27,992 nucleotides of DNA, taken from positions 1 to 27,992 of the forward strand of contig JANPLI010000057.1 in the NCBI GenBank assembly GCA_031426455.1, in the 5' to 3' direction. The number at the start of each line of letters is the position of its first letter. Within the stretch, counting starts at the first letter, position 1. This document shows positions 16,248-24,665 of the stretch, piece by piece. Origin of the DNA: JANNMJ01 sp031426455. Its GTDB lineage: Bacteria > Bacteroidota > Bacteroidia > Cytophagales > Hymenobacteraceae. Both the position numbers and the translations under genes were made by a program. Under the pieces are notes generated by a model. It had not been told where the DNA came from and did no database searches. It worked only from the letters and a program-made list of their open reading frames with translations.

Positions 16248-16348
16248 AGCGGCCGGAAGTTGGCTCCCGCTACCAAACGAACGGAGCGAAGCCGGTGTCC
16301 CGACTTCGCCCCGCCTGCATTACTTGGGTAGTTCAACCCAGCCGATCC

Positions 16349-16933
16349 TTACTTCAGCGACAACGTGTCCGTCACGACCAACAGGCTGAAAATCACCCCT
16401 GGAATAACGAACAGCAGATACAGCAGCAGCGTCACCCAGAAATTGGTGGTAATCCGCTGGCCCTCGTGCAGGTAAACGGCCAGAAGCCCCAGTGGGGGAA
16501 ACAGACACAGGATGACCTCCAGAATGTTAACACCTTTCGCTGCGGCTTGCGGCTGTTGTTCGGCGCGCTGCACGTGGCGCAGCACCCGTTCGTAGCGGCG
16601 TTCCTGCGCGCGGGTCAAGTGGTGTTCGGCGCGGGCCGATTGTAGTTGCGCCGAGAAAGCCGGGGCCGCAACCGGCGCCGCCACGCGCGCGGCGGCCGGA
16701 GCGGCCGGCGCCGTGCTGACGGTCAACGCCAGGTCGGGAGCAGCGGCGGCGGGCGGCTCGACGGCCGCGACGGGAGCCGCCGCTGTAACCGGAGCGACCG
16801 CGTGGCGCGGGATGGGGGCGTAATGCGGCTGCGGCTGATAGCCGAACAGGTAAGGCTTGGCCGTGTTACAGGAAGCCAGGGCGGCGGAAACCGCTACCAG
16901 CAGACTCAGGGTACAGGTACGCAGATATTGCAT
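16349..16933 (-). CDS. lipoprotein with C-terminal YqaE/Pmp3-like domain
   Basis: A 194-residue protein from ATG 16933. It begins with a lipoprotein signal (lipobox LASC, Cys22), followed by a Pro/Ala-rich linker (about 23-95), a charged helical patch (SARAEHHLTRAQERRYERVL, 99-118) and two hydrophobic segments at about 136-187. The pattern there, ILxLFPPLGxxxxxxxEG then FWxxxxLxLLFxIPGVIxSL, matches the YqaE/Pmp3 family of small membrane proteins linked to salt and cold stress in other organisms. The role here is unknown. Its 5' end is divergent from the SCO1 gene. Confidence 0.8.
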   Translation of the reverse strand: MQYLRTCTLSLLVAVSAALASCNTAKPYLFGYQPQPHYAPIPRHAVAPVTAAAPVAAVEPPAAAAPDLALTVSTAPAAPAAARVAAPVAAPAFSAQLQSARAEHHLTRAQERRYERVLRHVQRAEQQPQAAAKGVNILEVILCLFPPLGLLAVYLHEGQRITTNFWVTLLLYLLFVIPGVIFSLLVVTDTLSLK

Positions 16934-17017
16934 CGAAAAAAGCTTTGAAATGTGGAAAGACAACGGTTTTGCTTCGTGCAGCCCAACCGCCCGGGCCTGC
17001 TACGGCGTGGCCCGCTC

Positions 17018-17025
17018 TAAGTTTG
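17018..17025 (+). promoter_or_regulatory. candidate -7 box for SCO1-cytochrome c
   Basis: TAAGTTTG fits TAnnTTTG exactly, 42 bp before the proposed TTG start. A clear -33 TTG was not found. Its position argues against longer SCO1 readings starting at 16857 or 16950. Confidence 0.4.
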
Positions 17026-17066
17026 CAGTACGGGCCGTTTCAACTCACCGGCTCAAAAGTAAAACG

Positions 17067-17828
17067 TTGCTCACGCGCTGGCTGATTTCTGTTTTCCCTC
17101 CGGCCACTAGCCTCCTCGCCCTGGCGTTGGCCGGTATTTCCGCGTGCCGACCGGCACCGACGGAGCGGCTCAAAACCATTGGTAACTACGAAGTCGTGCA
17201 GGGCGATACGCTCTGGCAACCCATTGGCCCATTTCACCTGACCGACCAGAACGGGCAACCTTTCACGCCCCGCCAAACGGCCAAAAAAATTGTGGTTGCT
17301 GATTTTTTCTTTGCCACCTGTCCGACGATTTGCCCCACCGTCAAAAAAGAAGAAATTCGCCTCTGGCAAGCCTATAAGAACGACCCGCGCGTGGTGTTCG
17401 TCTCGCACACCATCGACCCCCGCCACGATTCAGTAGCTGTGCTGGCTGACTACGCCCAACGCCTGGGCGTAGCAAACTCGAACTGGCATTTCGTAACCGG
17501 CCCGCAGGATTCGATTTTTGCCCTGGCCGAGCGCTATCTGGTGGCCGCGCGGCCCGACGACACCTCCGGCTCCGGCGGTTATACCCACTCCGGCGCGTTG
17601 GCTCTACTCGATACGCGCGGCCGCAAACGGGCCTCGGCTGCTTCGCTGACGCCCGAACTGCTGACGGCGCGCGATGCCGCTGAGGCCCAAGGCCTGCAAC
17701 TACCGCCGCCCGTGCCGTTCTATGACGGCACCAAACCGGCCGACGTGGACCGCCTGATCCGGGACGTCGCCCGCCTCCTGGCCGAAGATTTCCCGACCAC
17801 GGTAACGGCAACGGCAACGGCTAAATGA
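17067..17828 (+). CDS. SCO1/SenC family copper chaperone lipoprotein
   Basis: Membrane-anchored thioredoxin-fold protein that carries copper to cytochrome oxidase or acts as a thiol reductase. The 253-residue product has a lipoprotein signal ending ISAC (Cys27), the metal site CPTIC (Cys85, Cys89) and the distal ligand His174 in GYTHSGAL; all three SCO1 copper ligands are present. No ATG suits; the TTG at 17067 directly starts the signal peptide and follows a -7 box. The last residues (TVTATATAK) are encoded by a 6-bp repeat. The stop overlaps the cytochrome c ATG by 4 bp (ATGA), so the pair is a tight operon. Confidence 0.9.
   Translation: MLTRWLISVFPPATSLLALALAGISACRPAPTERLKTIGNYEVVQGDTLWQPIGPFHLTDQNGQPFTPRQTAKKIVVADFFFATCPTICPTVKKEEIRLWQAYKNDPRVVFVSHTIDPRHDSVAVLADYAQRLGVANSNWHFVTGPQDSIFALAERYLVAARPDDTSGSGGYTHSGALALLDTRGRKRASAASLTPELLTARDAAEAQGLQLPPPVPFYDGTKPADVDRLIRDVARLLAEDFPTTVTATATAK
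17801..17824. repeat. 6-bp tandem array at the SCO1 3' end
   Basis: GGTAAC, GGCAAC, GGCAAC, GGCTAA in frame; the array encodes the C-terminal Thr/Ala stretch and ends 1 bp before the ATGA overlap with the cytochrome gene. Confidence 0.7.
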
Positions 17829-18226
17829 GCTGGATTCGAAGCCGGTGGCTATTTTTTACGGGCATCGGCGCCGCCCTGAGCGGCTGTTTTACCAGTCAGG
17901 AACGCGGCGGGCAGGCGCTCTACGAGCAGCACTGCGCCAACTGCCACGGCCGCGACGGCGAAGGCCTGGGCACCCTGATGCCGCCCTTGGCGGGCGCCGA
18001 CTACCTGCTTACCCATCGGGCGGCCCTTCCGTGCCTGGTACGGCGCGGGCAGCGCGGGCCGATCACGGTCAATGGCCAGCCCTACGATGGCGTGATGCCC
18101 GCTTTCAGCCGCCAACAACTGACCGATGCCGACGTGGCCAATATCCTCAATTACGTGCAGCGTGCTTGGGGTAATGCCGCCCCGGAAGCGGTGACTGTAA
18201 CGGACGTGACGGCCTGCGGCGAATAG
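17825..18226 (+). CDS. mono-haem c-type cytochrome lipoprotein
   Basis: A 133-residue protein with a lipoprotein signal (LSGC, Cys21), the haem-binding motif CANCH (37-41) and a likely distal ligand Met91 in DGVMPAF, as in class I cytochromes c. It should be attached to the membrane facing the periplasm and move electrons. The preceding SCO1 gene, overlapped by 4 bp, points to a respiratory or oxidase-linked role; the partner oxidase is not in this window. A strong terminator follows. Confidence 0.93.
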   Translation: MSWIRSRWLFFTGIGAALSGCFTSQERGGQALYEQHCANCHGRDGEGLGTLMPPLAGADYLLTHRAALPCLVRRGQRGPITVNGQPYDGVMPAFSRQQLTDADVANILNYVQRAWGNAAPEAVTVTDVTACGE

Positions 18227-18236
18227 CGCGCACGAA

Positions 18237-18264
18237 AAAAGGCAAGCCGGAAGGCTTGCCTTTT
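18237..18264. terminator. bidirectional hairpin terminator
   Basis: A perfect 12-bp stem AAAAGGCAAGCC / GGCTTGCCTTTT with a GGAA loop sits between the convergent cytochrome gene and the small lipoprotein gene, with T-runs on both strands. Confidence 0.9.
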
Positions 18265-18293
18265 GTTGACAAACACGAGGGAGTGCTGCTTTG

Positions 18294-18695
18294 CTAGCGC
18301 GTCAGCAGGTTGTTATCGTTGTAGGCTTTCGCCATTTTGCTGTTTTGCTGGGCGCGGGCCGCTCGGGTCTGGCTGGCGTTATCATTAGCCGATTTATTGC
18401 GGGCCTGGCTGGAGAAGTCTTTCACCGCCCGAACGCCCGTAGCAGTGCGCTCGATCATCGGGGTGTAATTCGGCTCACCTTTTTTACCGTTGCGGGAAAG
18501 CGCATTAGGCGAAGAAAGCGAAGGCTTATAGGCGGGCGCCATTCCTTCGCCGTAGCCCCGGTCGGCCCCTAAGTCGGTTTCGTGCAGCGTACTGCACGAA
18601 AAAATGCCCGTCCCTATGACGAGGGAAAGCGCCAACCGCTTGATTACCAAGCCGAAAGCGGGACTGAAAACGCGAGAAGAGGCAAGGTTTGCCAT
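18294..18695 (-). CDS. small lipoprotein, unknown function
   Basis: Not recognised. A 133-residue protein with a lipoprotein signal (hydrophobic 15-32, lipobox IFSC, Cys34). The mature part is hydrophilic and rich in Asn, Ser, Lys and Arg, with no hydrophobic core, so it may be disordered. The ATG at 18695 gives a good signal peptide; an in-frame start at 18719 is less likely. A promoter-like pair lies at 18776-18807. It ends at the terminator shared with the cytochrome gene. Confidence 0.7.
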   Translation of the reverse strand: MANLASSRVFSPAFGLVIKRLALSLVIGTGIFSCSTLHETDLGADRGYGEGMAPAYKPSLSSPNALSRNGKKGEPNYTPMIERTATGVRAVKDFSSQARNKSANDNASQTRAARAQQNSKMAKAYNDNNLLTR

Positions 18696-18775
18696 TGGAA
18701 AAATGATGAGGAACACCACCTGACGAAAGCAAACATCACTGCCAGTTGGAAGTGCTTACTATGCTTCAGTTACCG

Positions 18776-18807
18776 TAAAGGTACAGTAGGCCGGACAAGT
18801 TTCACAA
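18776..18807 (-). promoter_or_regulatory. predicted promoter of the small lipoprotein gene
   Basis: On the minus strand TTG (18807-18805), 21-bp spacer, TACCTTTA (18783-18776), one mismatch from the -7 consensus; about 80 bp before the start at 18695. Confidence 0.45.
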
Positions 18808-18877
18808 GTTGAACCCATTTTATTTTGTAGCCCGTATGGCAGCACTCTGGCTGACGGCATCGGCTCGCGTAAGCTAG

Positions 18878-18915
18878 CCAAAAGCGGCATCAGGCATCGG
18901 AAACGCCGCTTTTGG
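18878..18915. promoter_or_regulatory. inverted repeat upstream of bioB
   Basis: Perfect 11-bp arms CCAAAAGCGGC (18878-18888) and GCCGCTTTTGG (18905-18915) with a 16-nt spacer, about 70 bp before the bioB GTG. There is no T-run beyond the right arm. It could be an operator or a leader hairpin for the biotin genes; no biotin-repressor-specific sequence is claimed. Confidence 0.5.
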
Positions 18916-18987
18916 GGTACATTCGTGCAGCAAATGCCCCGGCAAGGAGCCGGATTCCCCTTTTTTACGCTTTATTTATTTTCGCTC

Positions 18988-20043
18988 GTGTCGTTCCCCA
19001 ATGCTGCCGCGCCCGCTTCCTTACGCACTGACTGGACCCTGGCCGAAGTGACGGCTCTCTACCACCAGCCGGTACTGGAACTGGTGACGCGCGCCGCCCT
19101 AGTGCACCAGCAGCATCAGGCCACGGGCGAAGTGCAGGTCTGCACCTTACTGAGTGTCAAAACCGGCGGCTGCCCCGAAGACTGTGCCTACTGCCCCCAG
19201 GCCGCGCGCTACCACACCAACGTGCAGGCCCATAAACTGCTGCCGGATACGGAGGTGATCGAAGCCGCCCGCGCCGCCCGCGCCGCCGGCTCGACGCGCT
19301 TCTGTATGGGCGCGGCCTGGCGCGAAGTGCGCGACAACCGCGACTTCGACCGCGTGCTGGGGATGGTGCAGCAGGTCAATGACTTGGGCCTCGAAGTCTG
19401 CGCGACGCTGGGAATGCTGACGCCAGAGCAGGCCGAAAAACTGAAAAACGCCGGCCTCTACGCCTACAACCACAATCTCGACACGAGCGCCGAACACTAC
19501 GAGCAGATCATCACCACCCGCACGTATGACGACCGCCTGGGCACCCTCGAACACGTCCGGCGGGCGGGCCTGAGCGTGTGCAGCGGCGGCATCATCGGGC
19601 TGGGCGAAACCGACGCCGACCGCGTGGCGATGCTCCACACGCTGGCCACGCTGCCAGCCCACCCGGAGAGCGTCCCCGTGAATGCGCTGGTGCCGGTGGA
19701 AGGCACTCCGCTGGCCGAGCAGCCCCGCGTCAGCGTCTGGGAAATGCTGCGGATGATTGCCACGGCCCGCATTCTGATGCCCAACACGATGGTGCGCCTT
19801 TCGGCGGGGCGGCAGGAAATGCCCGTCAGCGAGCAGGCGCTGTGCTTTCTGGCCGGTGCCAACTCGATCTTCAGCGGCGATAAGCTGCTGACGACCGGCA
19901 ACCCCTCGTTTGCCGATGACCAGACGATGTTCCAGCTCCTGGGGCTGAAGCCGCGCCAGTCGTTCAAGCACGGCGACCAGCCCAATGTGCCCGCGCCCAT
20001 CGTCCTGACGCCGGACCTGCAACGCCTGCCCGTGCTGGCGTAA
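18988..20043 (+). CDS. bioB: biotin synthase
   Basis: Radical SAM enzyme that inserts sulfur into dethiobiotin. The protein has the cluster motif CPEDCAYC (Cys62, Cys66, Cys69), the conserved TLLSVKTGGCPEDCAYCPQ context, YNHNLDTS, and a C-terminal Fe-S and substrate region with RLSAGR and FLAGANSIF. The GTG at 18988 gives 351 residues and begins close to the RTDWTLAEV segment that is conserved; an ATG at 18934 would add 18 hydrophobic residues that are not family-like. bioF follows after 32 bp. bioA and bioD are not in this window. An inverted repeat lies upstream. Confidence 0.96.
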   Translation: MSFPNAAAPASLRTDWTLAEVTALYHQPVLELVTRAALVHQQHQATGEVQVCTLLSVKTGGCPEDCAYCPQAARYHTNVQAHKLLPDTEVIEAARAARAAGSTRFCMGAAWREVRDNRDFDRVLGMVQQVNDLGLEVCATLGMLTPEQAEKLKNAGLYAYNHNLDTSAEHYEQIITTRTYDDRLGTLEHVRRAGLSVCSGGIIGLGETDADRVAMLHTLATLPAHPESVPVNALVPVEGTPLAEQPRVSVWEMLRMIATARILMPNTMVRLSAGRQEMPVSEQALCFLAGANSIFSGDKLLTTGNPSFADDQTMFQLLGLKPRQSFKHGDQPNVPAPIVLTPDLQRLPVLA

Positions 20044-20075
20044 CGCCGTCCGGCCCGGCCATCCTCTCCTCCCCG

Positions 20076-21233
20076 ATGGGCTTCCCTCCTGCCCTGGCGG
20101 CCAGGCTTCAGGCCCGCGAAGCTGCCGGAACCCAGCGCCGCCTTACCCGGCCCGATTCGGCGCTGGTCGATTTCGCTTCCAACGACTACCTCGGCGTGGT
20201 CCGCGACGGCCACCTGACGGCGCTGCTACGCGACCACCTGGCGCAAACGACCACCTGGCTGGCCGGCGCCACCGGCTCGCGCCTGCTGACGGGCAATTCT
20301 GCCGAAGCCGAGCGCCTCGAAGGACGCCTGGCGGCTTACCATCGGGCCGAAAGTGCACTGCTATTCGGCAGTGGCTACGCCGCCAACGCAGGCTTTTTCG
20401 GGGCAGTGCCGCAGCGCGCCGACACGGTGCTGTACGACGAGCGCGTTCACGCTTCCGTCCGCGACGGCCTGCGCCTGGGGTTAGCGCGGGCGCTCTCGTT
20501 CCGCCACAACGACCTCGCTGACCTGGCCCGCAAGCTGCGCCACGTCCGGCCCGGCGGCGTGGGGTACGTGGCCGTCGAAAGTCTCTATTCAATGGACGGC
20601 GACCTGGCGCCGCTGCCGGAACTGGCTGCTTTCTGCGGCGCGCACGGCCTGTATCTGGTGGTGGACGAAGCCCATACCACCGGCACCCACGGCCCCGGCG
20701 GCGCGGGCCGGGTGGTGGAACTGGGACTCGAAGACGCCGTTTTTGCCCGCCTGCTGACCTTCGGCAAGGCGCTGGGGGCGGGCGGAGCGGCCTGGGTGGG
20801 GCCAGGCGCGCTGCGCGACTTCCTCGTCAATTTCGCCCGCTCCCTGATTTATTCCACGGCGCTGCTGCCGCTGCACGTGGCCACGCTACACCTGGCCTAC
20901 GACCTGCTACCCACCCTCGACGGTGCCCGGAGCCGGCTTTTCGCCGTTTCCGCCGCGCTGGGGCAGGCCCTGGCGGCGGTGCCGGGCCTGCGGGCATCAG
21001 CGGCGAGCGGCGGCGGCAGTCAGATCGTCCACGCTGCCGTTCCCGTGGACCAGCAGCAGGTTCGGACGCTGGCCGAGGCCGTGCGGGCGGGCGGCTTCGA
21101 TGCGCGGCCTATTTTTCCGCCCACCGTAGCGCCCGGCAGCGGGCGGCTGCGGCTGATCGCCCACGCCTTCAACACCGAAACCGACGCGGCGGCACTGGCT
21201 AGGGTGCTGACCAAAGCGTTGGCCCCGCGCTGA
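20076..21233 (+). CDS. bioF: 8-amino-7-oxononanoate synthase (AONS family)
   Basis: PLP-dependent alpha-oxoamine synthase. Residues include SNDYLG (35-40), TGSRLLTGN (66-74), DEAHTTG (197-203, the cofactor-contacting Asp and His) and FGKALGAGG with Lys231 as the PLP lysine. The family also includes 2-amino-3-ketobutyrate CoA ligase, but the position right after bioB favours the biotin step that joins pimeloyl thioester and L-alanine. The 385-residue length is normal. ATG start at 20076. Confidence 0.9.
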   Translation: MGFPPALAARLQAREAAGTQRRLTRPDSALVDFASNDYLGVVRDGHLTALLRDHLAQTTTWLAGATGSRLLTGNSAEAERLEGRLAAYHRAESALLFGSGYAANAGFFGAVPQRADTVLYDERVHASVRDGLRLGLARALSFRHNDLADLARKLRHVRPGGVGYVAVESLYSMDGDLAPLPELAAFCGAHGLYLVVDEAHTTGTHGPGGAGRVVELGLEDAVFARLLTFGKALGAGGAAWVGPGALRDFLVNFARSLIYSTALLPLHVATLHLAYDLLPTLDGARSRLFAVSAALGQALAAVPGLRASAASGGGSQIVHAAVPVDQQQVRTLAEAVRAGGFDARPIFPPTVAPGSGRLRLIAHAFNTETDAAALARVLTKALAPR

Positions 21234-21511
21234 GCTGGCGTATTTCCCCTGGCCCCCTCTTCGCACCCGTCCTCGCCCCAAAGCGGAAGAGGCAATCTGA
21301 CGCAGTGCGGGTTGGCTTCGCTACTTTACCCCATCTCCGGCGCCCGCCCCTACCGTCGATACGTCCTCACGCCCCACCGGTTCCTGGTGGGCGGGGTAGT
21401 GTCATAGCTCATACAAATGGCCGCTTCTTTGCGGTGGTCGTTTGTGCGGGCGCCCTGCTACAACTGCGCGCAGATGCAGTAGCGAAAAGGTGAGACCGGA
21501 GCGCCCGGCCC
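21234..21511. other. gap between convergent bioF and response regulator
   Basis: 278 bp with no convincing gene. It contains a modest hairpin (CCCACC / GGTGGG, 21373-21391) without a clear T-run and an imperfect inverted repeat around 21412-21450. A terminator is expected but none is clear. Confidence 0.4.
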
Positions 21512-22249
21512 CTATCCCACCCGATTGAGCCGGGCCAGCAGGGCGTCGCGGTAGGTGCCTCCCACCGGCACCTCCTGCCCGCCCACCCACACGCTGCCGG
21601 CCTTGAGGTCGATGTTTTCGATAGCCGCCAACTGTACCAGCGCGTTGCGCCGTACCCGCAGAAAACGCCCGGCGGGCAGCTTGCTTTCCAGCTCGCGCAG
21701 GCTCACGCGCACGGTGTACTTACGCGTCAGGGCGTGCAGGTGAACATGAGAATCGTCGGCTTCGAGCCAAAGCACCTCGTCGTAGCGCACCTTGAGCAGA
21801 CGGTTGTTTTCGCGCACGTAGAGGGCACCGGGCACCAGGGCGCCACCGTCGGAGAGGTCGGCCAGGGCGCCGCCCTGCTGGCGGGCGTGATGGGCCACGG
21901 CCAGTTCAAGGGCACGTGTGAGGGTCGCCTGGGCGTAGGGTTTCTCCAGAAACGCGAACGGCCCGGCGGCCAGCGCCCGCTCGTAAGTGGAGCGGTCGTG
22001 GTCGGAGGTCATAAAAATCAGCGGCACCGGCCGGAGTTGGAGCAGGCGTAGGGCCAGCGTCACGCCGTCCACCTCGCCCCGGAGATGGATGTCGAGCAGC
22101 ACCAGGTCGGGGTCCAACTCCTCGAACATCGCTTCAGCTTCCGGGGCGGACACGGCCGTACCCACCACTTCGTAGCCTAACTGGCGCACGATGTGGCGCA
22201 GCAAACGGGCCTGCACGGGGTCATCTTCAACAGCCAGGAGACGGAGCAT
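21512..22249 (-). CDS. LytTR-family response regulator
   Basis: A 245-residue two-domain regulator. The receiver (1-115) has acidic residues E8, D9 and D10, the phospho-acceptor D53 in LLDIHL, the TS pair at 81-82 and K103 in LEKPY. The LytTR DNA-binding domain (about 140-240) has the typical start YDEVLWLEADDSHVHLH and the segment FLRVRRNALVQLAAIENI. Such proteins usually bind direct repeats upstream of target genes. It is downstream of a sensor kinase gene on the same strand, its likely partner. The ATG is immediately preceded by a 7-bp repeat array, which sits where a ribosome-binding region would be. Confidence 0.95.
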   Translation of the reverse strand: MLRLLAVEDDPVQARLLRHIVRQLGYEVVGTAVSAPEAEAMFEELDPDLVLLDIHLRGEVDGVTLALRLLQLRPVPLIFMTSDHDRSTYERALAAGPFAFLEKPYAQATLTRALELAVAHHARQQGGALADLSDGGALVPGALYVRENNRLLKVRYDEVLWLEADDSHVHLHALTRKYTVRVSLRELESKLPAGRFLRVRRNALVQLAAIENIDLKAGSVWVGGQEVPVGGTYRDALLARLNRVG

Positions 22250-22250
22250 T

Positions 22251-22306
22251 GGAATGAGGAATGAGGAATGGGGAATGGGGAATGAGGAATGGGGAATGAG
22301 GAATAA
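22251..22306. repeat. 8 x 7-bp array flush with the response regulator start
   Basis: Eight units on the plus strand: GGAATGA or GGAATGG, ending with GGAATAA. One base separates the array from the ATG (22247-22249, minus strand), so the 5' untranslated sequence reads TCATTCC / CCATTCC repeated. Confidence 0.92.
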
Positions 22307-22392
22307 AAAAACAAAAACAGAGGGGTAGCCGGGGGCTTTGCCCCGGCGCCGAAACGGCAGCTTGATTTGCCCTTACAAAAATGACAAACCAA

Positions 22393-24537
22393 TCAATTGG
22401 TTAGGAACGTGGGCACCGCAAACATAAAGATCGTCCCTTGACCTAAGGCACTTTGCACCGTCAGCTCGCCACCCAGCAACTGCACGAAATGATGGCTCAC
22501 GAGCAGCCCCAGGCCGGTGCCACCCTCGCCAGCCGTGCCGGGCGTGGAACGGGCCGCGCGCGGTGCAAAGAGGTCCGCGAGCTGGCTGGCCGTCATCCCG
22601 ACGCCGGTATCCTTTACCGTGAAACGCACGCCCCGCCCGTCCGGCGTGGGTTCGGCGGCCAAGGTCACGGCCCCATCGGCGGGCGTGAATTTCAAGGCGT
22701 TGGCCGTCAGGTTCCGCAGCACGGTGGCCAGCAGCGCGGGGTCGGCGTGCGCGGTCAGCGGGGCCCCGGCGGCGGGCAGCACTTCGACGGTCAGCGTCAG
22801 CCGTTTGCTCACCGCCCTTGGGGCGTACAGCTGCTGAACATCCGTCAGCAGCGGGGCCACGGGCACGGCTTCGGGGCGGTTGCGGACTTCGTCGCGCTGG
22901 GTTCTGGCCCAGTGCAGCAGGTTATCGAGCAGCGCGGCCAGGTGGTGGGCGCGGGTTTCGAGATCGTCGGCGAGGCCCGCCAGCTCTGCCGGGTCGGGGT
23001 GGTAGGCCAGGTGGCGCACCAGTGGCATCGCCTGCTGAAAATCGGCTACAGGGCCGCGCAGATCGTGGCCGATGATACCCATCAGGCGGTCCTTGGTAGC
23101 GTCGGCGCGGCGCAGGGCGGCTTCCGTAGCCAGTTGCCGACGGCGCGCACGCGCCAGCAGGCCAATCAGCAGGGCTAGTGCCGCGAGGCCCAGCGTCAGC
23201 CCGGCCACGGCCCAGGTCAGGCGGCGGGCGCGGGTCTGCTGGTGAGCGGCGCGTTCCGAGGCCAGCGCGGCCACCTGCTCGGCCTCCTCCGTAGCAAACG
23301 AGACGCGCAGCTCTTCTACCAGCCGTTCGTTGGTGCGGGCCTGTTGGCGCCGTTCGGTGGCGCGCTGCCGTTGCAGGTAATCGAGTGCCAGCCGGTAGTC
23401 GCCGCGCTGCGAAGCTACCGCGCCTAGCACGGCCAGCGCCCGGGCCATATAGGTACTGGCCATCGGGTTGGTGGCGCTGTCGGCCAAGGCCAGGGCCGCC
23501 CAACGGGCGGCGGGCGCCCACTGCCGGCGCTCCAGATATACTTCGGCCAGCAGCCGCATCGAGTTGGCCGCATCGGGCTGGCCCTGGGCCTGCTGCTGGC
23601 GGACGGCCTTCTGATAGTAGAAAATGGCCGAATCCGGTGCGTTCTGGCGGGTGAATTCGATCCCCAGAAACTGCGCCGACTGCCCCAGTTCGCCCACCAG
23701 CCCTAAGCGGCGACGGATGAGGTACGCTTCGCGCAGATGCGCCAGAGCTTCGGGCCGGCGGAACTGACCGGTCAGTTCACCGAGCAGAATCAGACAGTCG
23801 GCAATGGCAGCGGAATCAGTCGTACGGCGTTGCAGGCGCAGCGAGCGGCGGGCCAGGGGCAACGCTTCGGCATCGCGCTGGCGTAAGTAGTAAACCGTCG
23901 CCAGGTTCGCAAGTACGCCTGATAACTGAGTGGAATCCGGGCTGCGCTCCGCCGACCGCAAAGCCCGTTGCAGGACGATACTGGCCGAATCGAGCTGGTC
24001 CTGGGTGATATAATGATTCGCTAAGCCCATCCAGACCTCCACCCGAAACGCGGGCGTCGCCAATCGGCTGGCCGTGGCAAAGGCCCGCCGCGCCACGGCG
24101 GGTTGCTGGCCCTGCGCACTGGCTACCAAGCCCTGACAGTAAAAATAGGGCGCCCGAAGGGTATCGGGCTGGCCGACCAGCAACGGCGCCGCGCGGGCCA
24201 GCAGGCGCGCGGCGGTGGCGTTGTCCTCGCTTTCCTGCACGTAGCCGGCCCACGTCACCAGCACCTGCCCCAGGCGGGCCGAATCGCCCAGGGTGTGCGC
24301 CAGGGCCACGGCGCGGCGGGCCGTGGCGGTGGTGGCCGGGTGGCGGTGCCGGGCCAGCTCCTGCACCACCCGCAACAGCACTGGCAGGCGCGCGGCGGAG
24401 TTTCGGGGCGCGGCCAGCGCCGTGCGTAGCGAATCCGGCAGGCGCGCACGGCCCGCAGGCGGCTGCCCGGCGGCGCGCAGCCCCACGCCTGCCCCCCAGA
24501 CCAGGATCAGCAGCCAACGTAACGCCCGTAGTCTCAC
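22393..24537 (-). CDS. TPR sensor histidine kinase
   Basis: A 714-residue hybrid of sensing and kinase domains. A signal peptide or anchor (1-24) is followed by a periplasmic region of TPR-like helical repeats (about 60-400), a coiled stretch, one membrane segment (about 440-463), a HisKA dimerisation domain with His491 in GHDLRGP, and a HATPase domain with N613 (NLTANALKF), DTGVGM (643-648) and GGTGLGL (672-678). All catalytic motifs are intact. The start is GTG at 24537. The stop overlaps a short palindrome (AACCAAT CA ATTGGTT, 22387-22402) that could be a weak terminator. The LytTR regulator follows 143 bp later. No receiver domain is fused. Its upstream edge borders the mlaD-tail remnant. 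Confidence 0.94.
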   Translation of the reverse strand: MRLRALRWLLILVWGAGVGLRAAGQPPAGRARLPDSLRTALAAPRNSAARLPVLLRVVQELARHRHPATTATARRAVALAHTLGDSARLGQVLVTWAGYVQESEDNATAARLLARAAPLLVGQPDTLRAPYFYCQGLVASAQGQQPAVARRAFATASRLATPAFRVEVWMGLANHYITQDQLDSASIVLQRALRSAERSPDSTQLSGVLANLATVYYLRQRDAEALPLARRSLRLQRRTTDSAAIADCLILLGELTGQFRRPEALAHLREAYLIRRRLGLVGELGQSAQFLGIEFTRQNAPDSAIFYYQKAVRQQQAQGQPDAANSMRLLAEVYLERRQWAPAARWAALALADSATNPMASTYMARALAVLGAVASQRGDYRLALDYLQRQRATERRQQARTNERLVEELRVSFATEEAEQVAALASERAAHQQTRARRLTWAVAGLTLGLAALALLIGLLARARRRQLATEAALRRADATKDRLMGIIGHDLRGPVADFQQAMPLVRHLAYHPDPAELAGLADDLETRAHHLAALLDNLLHWARTQRDEVRNRPEAVPVAPLLTDVQQLYAPRAVSKRLTLTVEVLPAAGAPLTAHADPALLATVLRNLTANALKFTPADGAVTLAAEPTPDGRGVRFTVKDTGVGMTASQLADLFAPRAARSTPGTAGEGGTGLGLLVSHHFVQLLGGELTVQSALGQGTIFMFAVPTFLTN

Positions 24538-24570
24538 GGCGCCAAGATAGCGCCGCCGCCGCCGGATGCG

Positions 24571-24648
24571 CTACTTTTTCGGGCGCGGGTCCACCGTACC
24601 GGCTTTCTTGACGACCACCTTCTCGTTGCCGCTGACGACGGCGGCATT
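24571..24648 (-). pseudogene. detached copy of the mlaD 3' end (25 codons plus stop)
   Basis: Read in the mlaD frame, this stretch encodes 25 residues, from NAAVVSGNEK to VDPRPKK, then TAG. It matches the last 25 residues of the intact mlaD product at 19 of 25 positions. There is no start codon and a TAA lies just upstream in frame. It is therefore a remnant or the original mlaD end, now separated by the 106-codon gene. Confidence 0.9.
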
Positions 24649-24649
24649 C
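24589..24649. repeat. 61-bp direct repeat, copy A (distal)
   Basis: Matches 25013-25073 in the same orientation with 5 differences in 61 positions; the last 34 bp (24616-24649 and 25040-25073) are identical. The spacing from copy to copy is 424 bp. Confidence 0.95.
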
Positions 24650-24665
24650 GTAGCGCTTTACTTTA

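Noticed and set aside
16857..17066. N-terminal extension of the SCO1 gene to 16857
   Set aside because: It would overlap the divergent lipoprotein gene and lie before a -7 box; the signal peptide begins at the TTG at 17067.
24555..24566. CCG trinucleotide run before the histidine kinase
   Set aside because: Only about four units in a GC-rich genome; likely chance.
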